NCBI GenBank assembly: GCA_035540935.1
Contig: DATLFS010000040.1
Coordinates: 1 to 18,231 of the forward strand
DNA from: DATLFS01 sp035540935
GTDB lineage: Bacteria; Actinomycetota; CADDZG01; WHSQ01
Reading direction: 5' to 3'
DNA length: 18,231 bases
Shown here: piece by piece, positions 1-7,276 of the stretch
Layout of the letters: each line of letters begins with the position of its first letter
Numbering within the stretch: the first letter of the stretch is position 1
Position numbers and translations under genes: made by a program
Notes under the pieces: generated by a model
What the model was told of the DNA's origin: nothing
What the model saw: the letters and a program-made list of their open reading frames with translations, nothing else
The model's database searches: none

Positions 1-160
1 GTCGCGCTGAGCGCGACCCACCTCCCGGAGAAGCCGGGATCTCGGGATCTTTGTGGGTTTCCGGTCGCGGGCGCGACCCATGCCCCAGAGAGATATCGGG
101 ATCCCGGGCTCTGTGGGCCCGCGGTCGCGCCCGGCGCGACCCACTGCACAGAAAGTGGGG
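1..160. repeat. Imperfect ~60-bp tandem dyad repeats after the peptide importer operon
   Basis: The 10-mer GCGCGACCCA recurs at 11-20, 71-80 and 134-143. The first two copies head 60-bp units that each end in TGGG, a short spacer and GGTCGCG, so each unit can fold on itself. Unit borders are also palindromic: GTCGCGC/GCGCGAC at 1-17, GGTCGCG/CGCGACC at 63-78 and GGTCGCG/CGCGACC at 123-141. The unit centres share CGGGATC and CGGG. The third unit is short, with CCCACT/AGTGGG arms that abut the dppF-like stop codon. On the minus strand this folded RNA directly follows the last ATPase gene, so it may act as a terminator or 3'-end stabiliser, although no U-tract is seen. The array may continue left of the window. 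Confidence 0.7.
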
Positions 161-1186
161 TCAGGCGGTGGCGGTGGGGGCGGGGGCGATATGGCCCGCC
201 CGGATCTCCTCCGCGTAATGGCAGGCGACCCCGTGCCCGGGCCCCAGGGTCCGGAGCTCCGGGACCTCCGTGTCGCACCGTTCCGGCTGCCGGTAGGGGC
301 AGCGGGTGTGGAACCGGCATCCCGGCGGCGGGTCGGCCGGCGACGGCAGGTCGCCGGTGAGGATGATGCGCTCCCTCGTCCTCTCGACCTCCGGGTCGGG
401 GATCGGAACCGCCGACAACAGCGCCTTGGTGTACGGATGCAGCGGCGCGCCGTACAGATCGTCGGAGGGCGCCACCTCGACGATCTTGCCGAGGTACATC
501 ACCGCGATGCGATCCGAGATATGCCGCACGACCGCCAGGTCGTGGGCGATGAAGAGGTAGGTGAGGTCGAACTCGCCCTGGAGGTCCTCGAGGAGGTTGA
601 TGATCTGCGCCTGGATCGACACGTCGAGCGCCGACACGGGCTCGTCGGCCACGATCAGATCCGGATTGAGCGCGAGCGCCCGCGCCAGCCCGATCCGCTG
701 CCGCTGCCCTCCCGAGAATTCGTGGGGGTACCGGTTGAGCGCCCCCTTCGGAAGCCCCACCACGTCGAGGAGCTCCTGCACGCGCCGCTCGAGGTCGCGT
801 CCCGACGCGAGGCCGTGGATCCTCATCGGCTCCCCGACGATGTTGCCCACGTTCTGCCGCGGGTTCAACGACGAATAGGGGTCCTGGAAGACCATCTGCA
901 TCCGACGGCGCGCCGCGCGCAGACCGCGCGGCGACATCGACGCGATGTCGACACCGTCGAACTCGATCCGCCCCGAAGTGGGTTCGTAGAGGCGCAGGAC
1001 GGCGCGCCCGACGGTCGTCTTCCCGCAGCCGGACTCCCCTACCAACCCGAGGGTCTCGCCGCGCAGGATGTCGAAGGTGACGCCGTCGACCGCCTTGACG
1101 TCTCCGACGTGGCGCTCGAACACGACGCCGGAGCGGATCGGGAAATAGACCTTGAGATCGTCGACGTGCACGAGCGGGGCGCTCAT
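161..1186 (-). CDS. dppF: Peptide ABC importer ATPase, OppF/DppF type
   Basis: This 341-residue protein is one of two cytoplasmic ATPases that power peptide uptake. It shows Walker A GESGCGKTT (about residues 50-58), a Q-loop at FQDPYSSLNP (100-109), signature SGGQRQRIGLARA (158-170), Walker B LIVADEP (177-183), a D-loop SALD and switch histidine H215. The C-terminal oligopeptide-transporter tail (about 250-325) begins PLHPYTKALL and carries four cysteines, C290, C296, C304 and C322. In related importers such tails have been reported to hold an Fe-S cluster; that role is inferred here. The ATG start overlaps the end of the preceding ATPase gene by 4 bases (ATGA), indicating translational coupling. 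It is the last gene of the operon. Whether the substrate is di- or oligopeptide cannot be told from sequence. Confidence 0.93.
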   Translation of the reverse strand: MSAPLVHVDDLKVYFPIRSGVVFERHVGDVKAVDGVTFDILRGETLGLVGESGCGKTTVGRAVLRLYEPTSGRIEFDGVDIASMSPRGLRAARRRMQMVFQDPYSSLNPRQNVGNIVGEPMRIHGLASGRDLERRVQELLDVVGLPKGALNRYPHEFSGGQRQRIGLARALALNPDLIVADEPVSALDVSIQAQIINLLEDLQGEFDLTYLFIAHDLAVVRHISDRIAVMYLGKIVEVAPSDDLYGAPLHPYTKALLSAVPIPDPEVERTRERIILTGDLPSPADPPPGCRFHTRCPYRQPERCDTEVPELRTLGPGHGVACHYAEEIRAGHIAPAPTATA

Positions 1187-2193
1187 CCCGCCTCCCCTTC
1201 CGGCGCGCCGCGATCCGGCAGGTCCGCATCCGGGACCGGATTCCAGCAGGCAACGCGATGCCCGGGCGCGACGTCACGCAGCGGAGGCGTCTCTTCCCAT
1301 GACCGGTCCGTCGCGTAGAGGCAGCGCGGCGCGAAGGCACATCCTTCGCCGAGAGACCGCAGATCGCGCGGCACTCCCTGGATCGGTTCGAGGCGCTCCT
1401 TGCGCGCCGCATCGAGCCTCGGAACGCTCTTGAGCAGACCGAGGGTGTAGGGATGGCGCGGACGCGCGAACAGATCCGACGTCGTTCCCGTTTCGATGAA
1501 ACGGCCCGCATACATCACGTGGGTGCGCTCACAAAGGCCGGCGACGACGCCCAGATCGTGAGTGATGAGGACGAGGGCCATGCGCTCCTCTGCCACCAGC
1601 TGGCGCAGCACCTCGAGGATCTGCGCCTGGATCGTGACATCGAGCGCGGTCGTCGGCTCGTCGGCGATGAGCACCTTCGGGCGGCACGAGATCGCCATCG
1701 CGATCATCACCCGCTGCCGCATGCCGCCGGAGAACTGGTGAGGGTAGTCGTCGACCCTTTCTCTCGCCGCGGGGATCCCGACGCGTTGCAGAAGCCTCAC
1801 CGCCTCCTCGCGCGCTTGGTCGTCGTTCATCCTCAGATGCTTGCGGAGCGCTTCCGTTATCTGCACCCGGATCGGGAGCACCGGGTTCAGCGAGGTCATC
1901 GGGTCCTGGAAGATCATCGCTATGTCGCGGCCGCGCACCTCGCGCATCTGCGCGTCCGACAGTTCCAACAGCTCTCGACCCCCGAAACGAACGCTCCCGG
2001 ACGTGACGCGTCCGTTCTTCGGGAGGATGCCGAGCAGCGCGAGCGACGAGACGGACTTGCCACATCCGGACTCTCCGACGATGCCCAAGGTCTCCCCCTG
2101 CTCGAGTTCGAAGGAGATGCCGTTGACCGCGTGGATCGTCGCCTTGCGCGTCTCGAAACGCACGGCCAGATCTTCGACCCGCAGCAGCGCCAT
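1183..2193 (-). CDS. dppD: Peptide ABC importer ATPase, OppD/DppD type
   Basis: This 336-residue partner ATPase would form a heterodimer with the downstream OppF/DppF-type subunit. It has Walker A GESGCGKS (about 40-47), a Q-loop at FQDPMTSLNP (95-104), signature FSGGMRQRVMIAMA (154-167), Walker B VLIADEP (174-180), D-loop TALD and switch H212. The C-terminal tail has RHPYTLGLLKSVPRL and a cysteine-containing end. Only C285, C291 and C316 of the usual four tail cysteines are present; the third position reads DRSWEE (S298/W299). The operon partner keeps all four. The gene starts 3 bases after the permease C stop and overlaps the next gene by 4 bases. Confidence 0.93.
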   Translation of the reverse strand: MALLRVEDLAVRFETRKATIHAVNGISFELEQGETLGIVGESGCGKSVSSLALLGILPKNGRVTSGSVRFGGRELLELSDAQMREVRGRDIAMIFQDPMTSLNPVLPIRVQITEALRKHLRMNDDQAREEAVRLLQRVGIPAARERVDDYPHQFSGGMRQRVMIAMAISCRPKVLIADEPTTALDVTIQAQILEVLRQLVAEERMALVLITHDLGVVAGLCERTHVMYAGRFIETGTTSDLFARPRHPYTLGLLKSVPRLDAARKERLEPIQGVPRDLRSLGEGCAFAPRCLYATDRSWEETPPLRDVAPGHRVACWNPVPDADLPDRGAPEGEAG

Positions 2194-2196
2194 CAG

Positions 2197-3093
2197 TCAG
2201 CTCTTCAGCTTTGGGTCGAGGGCTTCGCGCAGTCCATCGCCGATCAGGTTGAGGCCCAGGACGCTGATCACGATCGCGAACCCCGGGAAGAGCACGAGGT
2301 GCGGAGCCGACTCGAGCCGTCCCGCGTTCTCCGCCACCATCTTTCCCCACTCCGTCAGCCGAGGGTCGGCGGGTCCAAGGCCGAGGAAGGAGAGGCCGGC
2401 GACGTCGATGATCGCGGTGGCCATCGCAAGCGTGCCCTGCACGATCACCGGCGCGATCGAGTTCGGAAGTATGTGCGCGAGGAGCAACCGTCGTCCCGGC
2501 GCGCCGAGGGACCGCGCCGCCAGGACGTAATCCGCCTCGCGCTGCGCCAGGATCGAGCCTCGCAGCAGACGCGCGAACTGCGGCACGTTGGCGATGCCCA
2601 CAGCGACCATGATCTGCACCAGCCCGGGGCCGAGCGCGGTCACGATCGCGAGCGCGAGCAGGAACTGCGGGACCGCGAGCATCAGGTCCATCGTCCGCAT
2701 GACGGCCGTGTCCACCCAGCGCCCGAAGTAACCGGCGACCGAACCCAGCACCATGCCGATCGTCAGACCGACGCCCGCGGAGACCACGCCGACCAGGAGC
2801 GACAGCCGCGCGCCGAAGATGATGCGTGAGAGGACGTCGCGTCCCTGCTGGTCGAGGCCGAGCGGGAACTCGGCGCTCGGCCCCGGGGGGACGGCGGCGA
2901 GGCGGCCGACCTGCTGGTTCGGCCCGTGCGGCGCAAGCGCCGGCGCGAACACCGCGACCGCGGCGAAAGCGACGATGATCAGGGCGCCGGCGATCGCTCC
3001 GGGATTCCGTCGCAGCCGCTCGAACGCGTCGCGCCACAGCCCCGACTGATCTTCGAGACTGAGTTCCGCGGCCTCCGCCTCGGCGACGCTCAC
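2197..3093 (-). CDS. dppC: Peptide ABC importer permease, DppC/OppC type
   Basis: This inner-membrane permease of the BPD_transp_1 family has 298 residues. It has the DppC-type N-terminal cytoplasmic stretch (WRDAFERLRRNPGAIAG) before the first membrane segment (ALIIVAFAAVAVFAPALAPHG). It then has the extracytoplasmic motif FPLGLDQQGRDVLSRIIFGARLS (split here as FPLGLDQQGRD and VLSRIIFGARLS), and further membrane spans. The ATPase-coupling EAA loop is ADYVLAARSLGAPGRRLL. I chose GTG at 3093 because it gives a 4-base GTGA overlap with the stop of the upstream permease gene and places the conserved N-terminus correctly. A longer frame opening at 3249 would run 52 codons into that gene with non-homologous sequence. 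The protein pairs with DppB to form the channel. Confidence 0.9.
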   Translation of the reverse strand: MSVAEAEAAELSLEDQSGLWRDAFERLRRNPGAIAGALIIVAFAAVAVFAPALAPHGPNQQVGRLAAVPPGPSAEFPLGLDQQGRDVLSRIIFGARLSLLVGVVSAGVGLTIGMVLGSVAGYFGRWVDTAVMRTMDLMLAVPQFLLALAIVTALGPGLVQIMVAVGIANVPQFARLLRGSILAQREADYVLAARSLGAPGRRLLLAHILPNSIAPVIVQGTLAMATAIIDVAGLSFLGLGPADPRLTEWGKMVAENAGRLESAPHLVLFPGFAIVISVLGLNLIGDGLREALDPKLKS

Positions 3094-4094
3094 GAGTAGC
3101 GGATCCTCGGATTGAGGAACGCGTAAGAGATGTCGACGATCAGATTCGTGACGACGACGATGAACGCGAAGAAGACGATGCCGCCCTGGATGACGGCGAA
3201 GTCCCGCGCGTTGATCGCGTTCACCATCCACGAGCCCACGCCGTTCCACGCGAATACCGTCTCGGTGAGGACGGCGCCCGTCAGCAACAGGCCCGTCTGC
3301 AGGCCGATCACGGTCACGACCGGCAGCAGCGCGTTGCGGAGGACGTGCCTCCGGTCGACGATGCCCGGGTCGAGGCCTTTGGCACGCGCCGTGCGGACGT
3401 AGTCCTCGCTCAGCACGTCGAGCGTCGCGGCGCGCGTGATGCGAGCGATGATCGCGAGCGGGATCGTCCCCAGTGCGATCGCCGGGAGGATCAGGTGCTT
3501 CAGGACGTCGGTCAGCGCCGCCACGTCGCCCGCGACGAGCGCGTCGATCACGTAGAAGTTCGTCGGGTGCTCCAGCGACCTCGTGACGGTCATCCGGCCG
3601 ATGCTCGGCAGCCAGCCGAGCTTCACCGCGAAGACGTACTTGAGGATCAACGCGAGGAAGAAGATCGGGAACGAGATCCCGATAAGCGATCCGAAGAGGC
3701 TCGCGTTGTCGAGGAAGCCCTGGTAGCGCTTGGCCGCCACGTAGCCGAGCGGAACCCCCACGGCGACCGCGAACAGCATCGCGGCAAAGCCAAGCTCGAC
3801 CGTCGCGGGGAACCGCTCGAGCAGCTCGTCCATGACCGGGCGCCGCGTGACGATGCTGCTCCCCAGATCACCCCGCACGAGATTGCCGAGGTACGTCGTG
3901 TACTGGGAGACCAGCGGCTTGTCGAGCCCCAGCTCGCGCTCGATCGCCTCCCGCGACTCCTCCGTCGCGCGCTCGCCGAGCAGGGCGATGCCGGGTCCGC
4001 CCGGCAGAGTGCGGACGAACACGAACACCAGGAAAGACAACCCGATGAGGATCGGGATCGTGAGGAGGAGCCGCCGGACGATGTACTTGAACAT
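3090..4094 (-). CDS. dppB: Peptide ABC importer permease, DppB/OppB type
   Basis: This 334-residue membrane protein opens with the classic DppB start MFKYIVRRLLLTIPILIG, which forms the first span. The periplasmic stretch includes RELGLDKPLVSQYTTYL and GDLGSS, typical of the family. Further spans lie at about 100-120 and 135-155 and in the C-terminal half. The EAA-loop region DYVRTARAKGL is followed by LRNALLPVVTVIGLQ and ends with the family tail ISYAFLNPRIRY. It forms the translocation pore with the DppC-type subunit. The start codon lies 49 bases after the binding-protein gene and no good Shine-Dalgarno is visible. The gap contains a long GC-rich hairpin, so translation or mRNA level may be lower than for the binding protein. 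Confidence 0.92.
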   Translation of the reverse strand: MFKYIVRRLLLTIPILIGLSFLVFVFVRTLPGGPGIALLGERATEESREAIERELGLDKPLVSQYTTYLGNLVRGDLGSSIVTRRPVMDELLERFPATVELGFAAMLFAVAVGVPLGYVAAKRYQGFLDNASLFGSLIGISFPIFFLALILKYVFAVKLGWLPSIGRMTVTRSLEHPTNFYVIDALVAGDVAALTDVLKHLILPAIALGTIPLAIIARITRAATLDVLSEDYVRTARAKGLDPGIVDRRHVLRNALLPVVTVIGLQTGLLLTGAVLTETVFAWNGVGSWMVNAINARDFAVIQGGIVFFAFIVVVTNLIVDISYAFLNPRIRYS

Positions 4095-4102
4095 CGGGAG
4101 CC

Positions 4103-4131
4103 GGAGGGGAGCGGCGCCGCCGCCCCCCTCC
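4103..4131 (-). promoter_or_regulatory. Intercistronic hairpin between binding protein and permease B genes
   Basis: In the minus-strand RNA the arms GGAGGGGGGCGGC and GCCGCUCCCCUCC enclose a 3-base loop. This makes a 13-bp stem with a single G-U pair. No U-run follows, so complete termination is unlikely. Hairpins at this place in transporter operons often protect the upstream binding-protein mRNA and lower permease expression; that role is inferred here. Confidence 0.6.
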
Positions 4132-4143
4132 GTCGCTAAGGGA

Positions 4144-5835
4144 TCAGCTCTCGACCGTCACCAGCGAGAAGGGCTCGAGCGAAACCGGGCTCGGCACGTA
4201 GCCCTTCACGTTGGCGGTGAAGGCGAGCGCCGGCTCGGTGTGCACGTAGGGAACGCCCGGCAGGAAGTCCATGATGATGCGGTTGCACTCCTCGTACAGA
4301 GCGGTGCGGGCGTCCTGGTCGGTCTCGGCCTCGGCTTGGTCGAGGCAGTCGAAGATCTCGGGATTATCGAAGCCCCACGCCTTCTGGGGGGTCTGGAAGA
4401 ACGTCCCGATGAAGTTGTCGGGGTCGCCGAAGTCGCCGGTCCAACCCAGCAGGTAGAGCCCGTAGCGGCCGTTGTCCGCGTTGTCGAGATAGTTCGGGCT
4501 CCAGATGGCCGACTTCTCCTCGACCTCGAAGCAGCATTGCTCGAGGTCCTCGACCATCGCCTCGAAGTTCGCCTGCGGGTCCGGCATGTACGGACGGGAG
4601 ACGTCGGTCGGATAGGCGAAGTCGATCTTCACCGGGAGCTCGTAGCCGGCGTCGGTGAGGAGCTGCTTCGCGCGCTCGGGGTCGAACTCGTACTCGGTCA
4701 CGTCGTCCGCGTAGCCGAAGAGCTCCGGAGGCATGAACTGCTTCGCCACCTCGCCTTGGCCTGCGTAGAACGCATCGACGATCTCCTGGCGGTCGATCGC
4801 GTGCGCGATGGCCTGGCGGACCACGAGGTCGTCCAGCGGCTCGATCGCCTGGTTGATCCCGATGTAGCCGATGTTGAAGGCCGGCCGGTTGATGAGCTGC
4901 AGGTTGTCGTCCGCCTCGATGGTCTCGAAGTCCTGCGGCTCGACCAGGTCGTAGCCCTGGATCTCACCGGACTGCAGCGCCTGAAGCCGGGCGGCGTTGT
5001 CCGGGATAGGCCGGAAGATCAGCGTATCGACGTTGCCGGGGAAGTCCCCCCAGTAGTCCTCGTTGCGCTCCATGACGAGGCGGTTGTTCCGTTCCCACGA
5101 GACGAACTTGAAGGGTCCGGTGCCGATCGGGTGCTCGGTGCCGAACGTGCCGGTGGCGCGGAAGATGCCTTCGGCATCCACCTCTCCTTCGTTCGCGCCG
5201 TACTGCTCGAGGGCGTCCGGGCTCGCGAAGGTGAAGTTCGTGAGCGCGAGCGCGGGCAGGAATGACGACGAAGGCTTCGTGAGCCGGAGGACCACCTGGA
5301 GGTCGTCGGTCACCTCGCAGCTCTCGTATAGCGACTCCTTCGGCGCGCCGCTGTCCGGGTCGTACTCGGCGAAGCCGCCGAAGACCGTCTGCCAGTAGTA
5401 GGTCGCGGCGGGGTTCTGGAAGGAGCCTTCGAAGTTGTACCAGCGGTCGAAGTTGTAGCAGACGGCCTCGGCGTTGAACTCCGTGCCGTCGTGGAACGTG
5501 ACTCCCTCACGCAGATTGAAGGTCCACTCCAGTCCGTCCTCCGAGGCCTCCCAGTCGGTCGCGAGGTTCGGCGCTACCTCGGTGCCGCCGGGTTCGAGCG
5601 TAACGAGGCCCTCGAACATCTGGTCGATCGCACGCAGCGACTCGCCGTCGGACACGAGGGCGCCGTCGAGGACGACGGGATCCGCAGAGGTGCCGAAGAT
5701 GAGGGTGACCTCTTCGTCGTCTCCGGCCTGTTCGCTTCCACCACCGTCGTCACCACCGCAGGCGGCCGCGAGCAGCGCGACGGCGGCGAGCAGCGCCAGC
5801 AACAGACGTGCCCGTCCGTGATCGGATCGCCTCAC
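4144..5835 (-). CDS. dppA: Peptide-binding lipoprotein of the ABC importer (SBP family 5)
   Basis: This extracytoplasmic solute-binding protein has 563 residues and captures peptides for the permease complex. The N-terminus MRRSDHGRAR is basic and is followed by a hydrophobic run ending LLAAAC, so the lipidated residue should be C26. A Gly/Asp-rich linker (GGDDGGGSEQAGDDEE) leads into the family-5 fold. Recognisable pieces are EGLVTLEP, LATDWEASEDGLEWTFNLR, GVTFHDGTEFNAEAV, the GTGPFKFVSWERN motif, and VRQAIAHAIDRQEI. I chose GTG at 5835 over a longer opening at 5901 because a purine-rich ribosome site (AAGGGGGA) sits a few bases upstream and the signal peptide then starts correctly. The ligand could also be a non-peptide substrate used by this family, such as nickel or glycosides; the DppD/DppF-type ATPases favour peptide. 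Confidence 0.9.
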   Translation of the reverse strand: MRRSDHGRARLLLALLAAVALLAAACGGDDGGGSEQAGDDEEVTLIFGTSADPVVLDGALVSDGESLRAIDQMFEGLVTLEPGGTEVAPNLATDWEASEDGLEWTFNLREGVTFHDGTEFNAEAVCYNFDRWYNFEGSFQNPAATYYWQTVFGGFAEYDPDSGAPKESLYESCEVTDDLQVVLRLTKPSSSFLPALALTNFTFASPDALEQYGANEGEVDAEGIFRATGTFGTEHPIGTGPFKFVSWERNNRLVMERNEDYWGDFPGNVDTLIFRPIPDNAARLQALQSGEIQGYDLVEPQDFETIEADDNLQLINRPAFNIGYIGINQAIEPLDDLVVRQAIAHAIDRQEIVDAFYAGQGEVAKQFMPPELFGYADDVTEYEFDPERAKQLLTDAGYELPVKIDFAYPTDVSRPYMPDPQANFEAMVEDLEQCCFEVEEKSAIWSPNYLDNADNGRYGLYLLGWTGDFGDPDNFIGTFFQTPQKAWGFDNPEIFDCLDQAEAETDQDARTALYEECNRIIMDFLPGVPYVHTEPALAFTANVKGYVPSPVSLEPFSLVTVES

Positions 5836-5855
5836 CGGCTTCCCCCTTCTCTCTC

Positions 5856-5877
5856 GGCGTCCGGCGGGCCGGACGCC
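5856..5877 (-). promoter_or_regulatory. 5' leader stem-loop of the binding-protein operon
   Basis: GGCGTCCGG at 5856-5864 and CCGGACGCC at 5869-5877 form a perfect 9-bp stem with a 4-base loop. It lies between the TATACT box and the ribosome site. If transcription starts near 5884, the hairpin would sit almost at the mRNA 5' end, a position that can stabilise transcripts. It could instead be a weak terminator of the small upstream gene. Confidence 0.5.
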
Positions 5878-5890
5878 CCCACGTGGGCGC

Positions 5891-5896
5891 AGTATA
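5891..5896 (-). promoter_or_regulatory. Candidate -10 box for the peptide importer operon
   Basis: The minus strand reads TATACT, one base from the TATAAT consensus, about 55 bases before the chosen GTG and in the gap after the small upstream gene. No convincing -35 hexamer is seen 16-18 bases further upstream. It is AT-rich compared with its surroundings. Read-through from the 70-residue gene is an alternative source of the operon mRNA. Confidence 0.4.
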
Positions 5897-5923
5897 GCCA
5901 CCTGCTACTACCGCGATAGGAGG

Positions 5924-6136
5924 CTATTCGACCTCGTCGCGCAGCCCCTCGACGAAGCGATGGAAGGCGAGGTGGTCCGAGGTGCACTCCTGGGTCTCGC
6001 CGTCCTTCTCGAGGCGCACCGTGTCGCTCGGACCCCCGGCCGCGTCCGGGTCGCTGTCGATCTCCGTCACGGTCCACCCGTCCTGCAGCAGTCCGCGCAG
6101 CCGTTCGAGCTCCGGATCGTCGCCCCATCCTGCCAT
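5924..6136 (-). CDS. Small acidic protein of unknown function, 70 residues
   Basis: I do not recognise this protein. It begins MAGWGDDPELERLRGLL and ends HRFVEGLRDEVE. The sequence is hydrophilic and acidic with one cysteine (QECTSDH), and no signal or membrane segment. The middle (GWTVTEIDSD, then DTVRLEKDGETQEC) looks like alternating beta strands between two helices, a compact alpha-beta domain. Support for coding is a strong ribosome site, GGAGGAGG, five bases before the ATG. It lies upstream of the peptide importer in the same direction, with 88 bases between, and is divergent from the moxR-like gene. A functional tie to either neighbour is not shown. Confidence 0.7.
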   Translation of the reverse strand: MAGWGDDPELERLRGLLQDGWTVTEIDSDPDAAGGPSDTVRLEKDGETQECTSDHLAFHRFVEGLRDEVE

Positions 6137-6306
6137 CCGTCCTCCTCCGTTCGCCGTGGAGCACGAAGACTACGACTTCGCCTTCACCGGCGCGCGGCCA
6201 GGGAACCTTGCGGCCGCGGCGAACGTCAATGCAAAGCGAAGCTGCCGGAGACGGCGCACGCCGCTGCTAACCTCAACTGCGCCCCATCAGAATGAAGGAG
6301 CCCGGC

Positions 6307-7275
6307 ATGACGGCGATGACGCCGACCGATTTCTCAGCGTTCCACTCCGCGTTCGAGCGGATCGCCGAGAACATGGAGCGGGCCATCCAAGGCAAGGGCG
6401 ACATCATCCGCCTCGCCCTCGTCGCCCTGCTCGCCGAAGGTCACGTTCTGCTCGAAGACGTCCCGGGCGTCGGGAAGACGATGCTCGCCAAATCACTGGC
6501 CCGCTCGATCGACTGCACCTGGCAGCGGATCCAGTTCACCCCCGACCTCCTGCCGACCGACGTCACCGGCGTCAACTTCTGGGATCAAAGGACGGGCGAG
6601 TTCGAGTTCAAGCCCGGCGCCGTCTTCGCCAACATCTGCCTTGGCGACGAGATCAACCGCGCCTCACCCAAGACCCAGTCGGCCCTCCTCGAATGCATGG
6701 AGGAGCGGCAGGTGACGGTAGACGGGACCACCTACCGGCTCGAAGAGCCCTTCATGGTGATCGCGACGCAGAACCCGCTCGAGCACGAGGGCACCTATCC
6801 ACTCCCCGAATCGCAGCTCGACCGCTTCATGATGAGGCTCTCGATCGGCTATCCCGGGCGAGGGTCTGAGCTCGAGATCCTCGACACCCACGGCGCGCGC
6901 TCCGTGCTGGACGAGCTCGAGCCGGTATCGGACGCGACCGAGGTCGCGGTGCTGATCAAGGCGGCCCGCGACGTGCACGTTGCGCCTTCCCTCAAGCGCT
7001 ACATCGTCGACGTGACCGAAGCGACGCGCGAGCACCCCGACATCTATCTCGGCGCCAGCCCCCGCGCCTCGTTGTTCCTGCTCCGGGCGGCGCGCGCCGC
7101 GGCCGCCAGCCGCAGCCGCGACTTCGTCATCCCCGACGACATCAAGGAGCTGACCGTCCCGGTGCTCTCGCACCGCGTGGTCCTCGCGCCCGAAGCTCAG
7201 ATGCGAGGGGCCCGCGCCCAGGACGTGCTCGCCGCCTTGGTCGACCGGGTCTCGATCCCGACCAGCGGGACCTAG
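6307..7275 (+). CDS. moxR: MoxR-family AAA+ ATPase
   Basis: This 322-residue cytoplasmic ATPase of the MoxR/RavA clade is thought to act as a chaperone-like maturation factor for partner proteins. It has Walker A EDVPGVGKT (about 50-58), Walker B ICLGDEINRA (110-119), the MoxR stretch SPKTQSALLECMEERQV, sensor 1 region VIATQNPLEHEGTYPLPE, and arginine finger region SQLDRFMMR. The C-terminal lid has GASPRASLFLLRAARA, typical of the family. I chose ATG at 6307 over ATG at 6292 because AAGGAG ends six bases before it. It is the first gene of a three-gene operon; the DUF58 gene starts one base after its stop. MoxR-DUF58 pairs with a transglutaminase are a common bacterial arrangement, and the function is usually unproven. 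Confidence 0.93.
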   Translation: MTAMTPTDFSAFHSAFERIAENMERAIQGKGDIIRLALVALLAEGHVLLEDVPGVGKTMLAKSLARSIDCTWQRIQFTPDLLPTDVTGVNFWDQRTGEFEFKPGAVFANICLGDEINRASPKTQSALLECMEERQVTVDGTTYRLEEPFMVIATQNPLEHEGTYPLPESQLDRFMMRLSIGYPGRGSELEILDTHGARSVLDELEPVSDATEVAVLIKAARDVHVAPSLKRYIVDVTEATREHPDIYLGASPRASLFLLRAARAAAASRSRDFVIPDDIKELTVPVLSHRVVLAPEAQMRGARAQDVLAALVDRVSIPTSGT

Positions 7276-7276
7276 C

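Noticed and set aside
1..143. CRISPR array
   Set aside because: The recurring parts are short self-complementary dyads and the intervening sequences resemble each other, unlike unique spacers; no cas gene is nearby.
53..1318. Long plus-strand open frame of 421 codons opposite the ATPase genes
   Set aside because: It is a GC-driven antisense shadow: Arg/Asp/His-rich translation without domains, no ribosome site, fully overlapping two clear ABC ATPases.
3094..3249. N-terminal extension of the permease C gene
   Set aside because: The 52 extra residues are Arg-rich, overlap permease B in another frame, and do not match the permease family; GTG at 3093 gives the usual 4-base overlap.
3832..5265. 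Plus-strand open frame of 477 codons opposite the permease B and binding protein genes
   Set aside because: No recognisable domain or start signal; it crosses the antisense of two convincing genes and their gap.
5612..5627. LexA-like sequence TCGAAC-ATCT-GGTCGA
   Set aside because: It has one mismatch in the right half-site and lies inside the binding-protein coding sequence, away from any promoter; likely chance.
6224..6229. TTGACG on the minus strand upstream of the 70-residue gene
   Set aside because: No -10-like hexamer is found 16-19 bases downstream (GTTCCC region), so a promoter is not supported.
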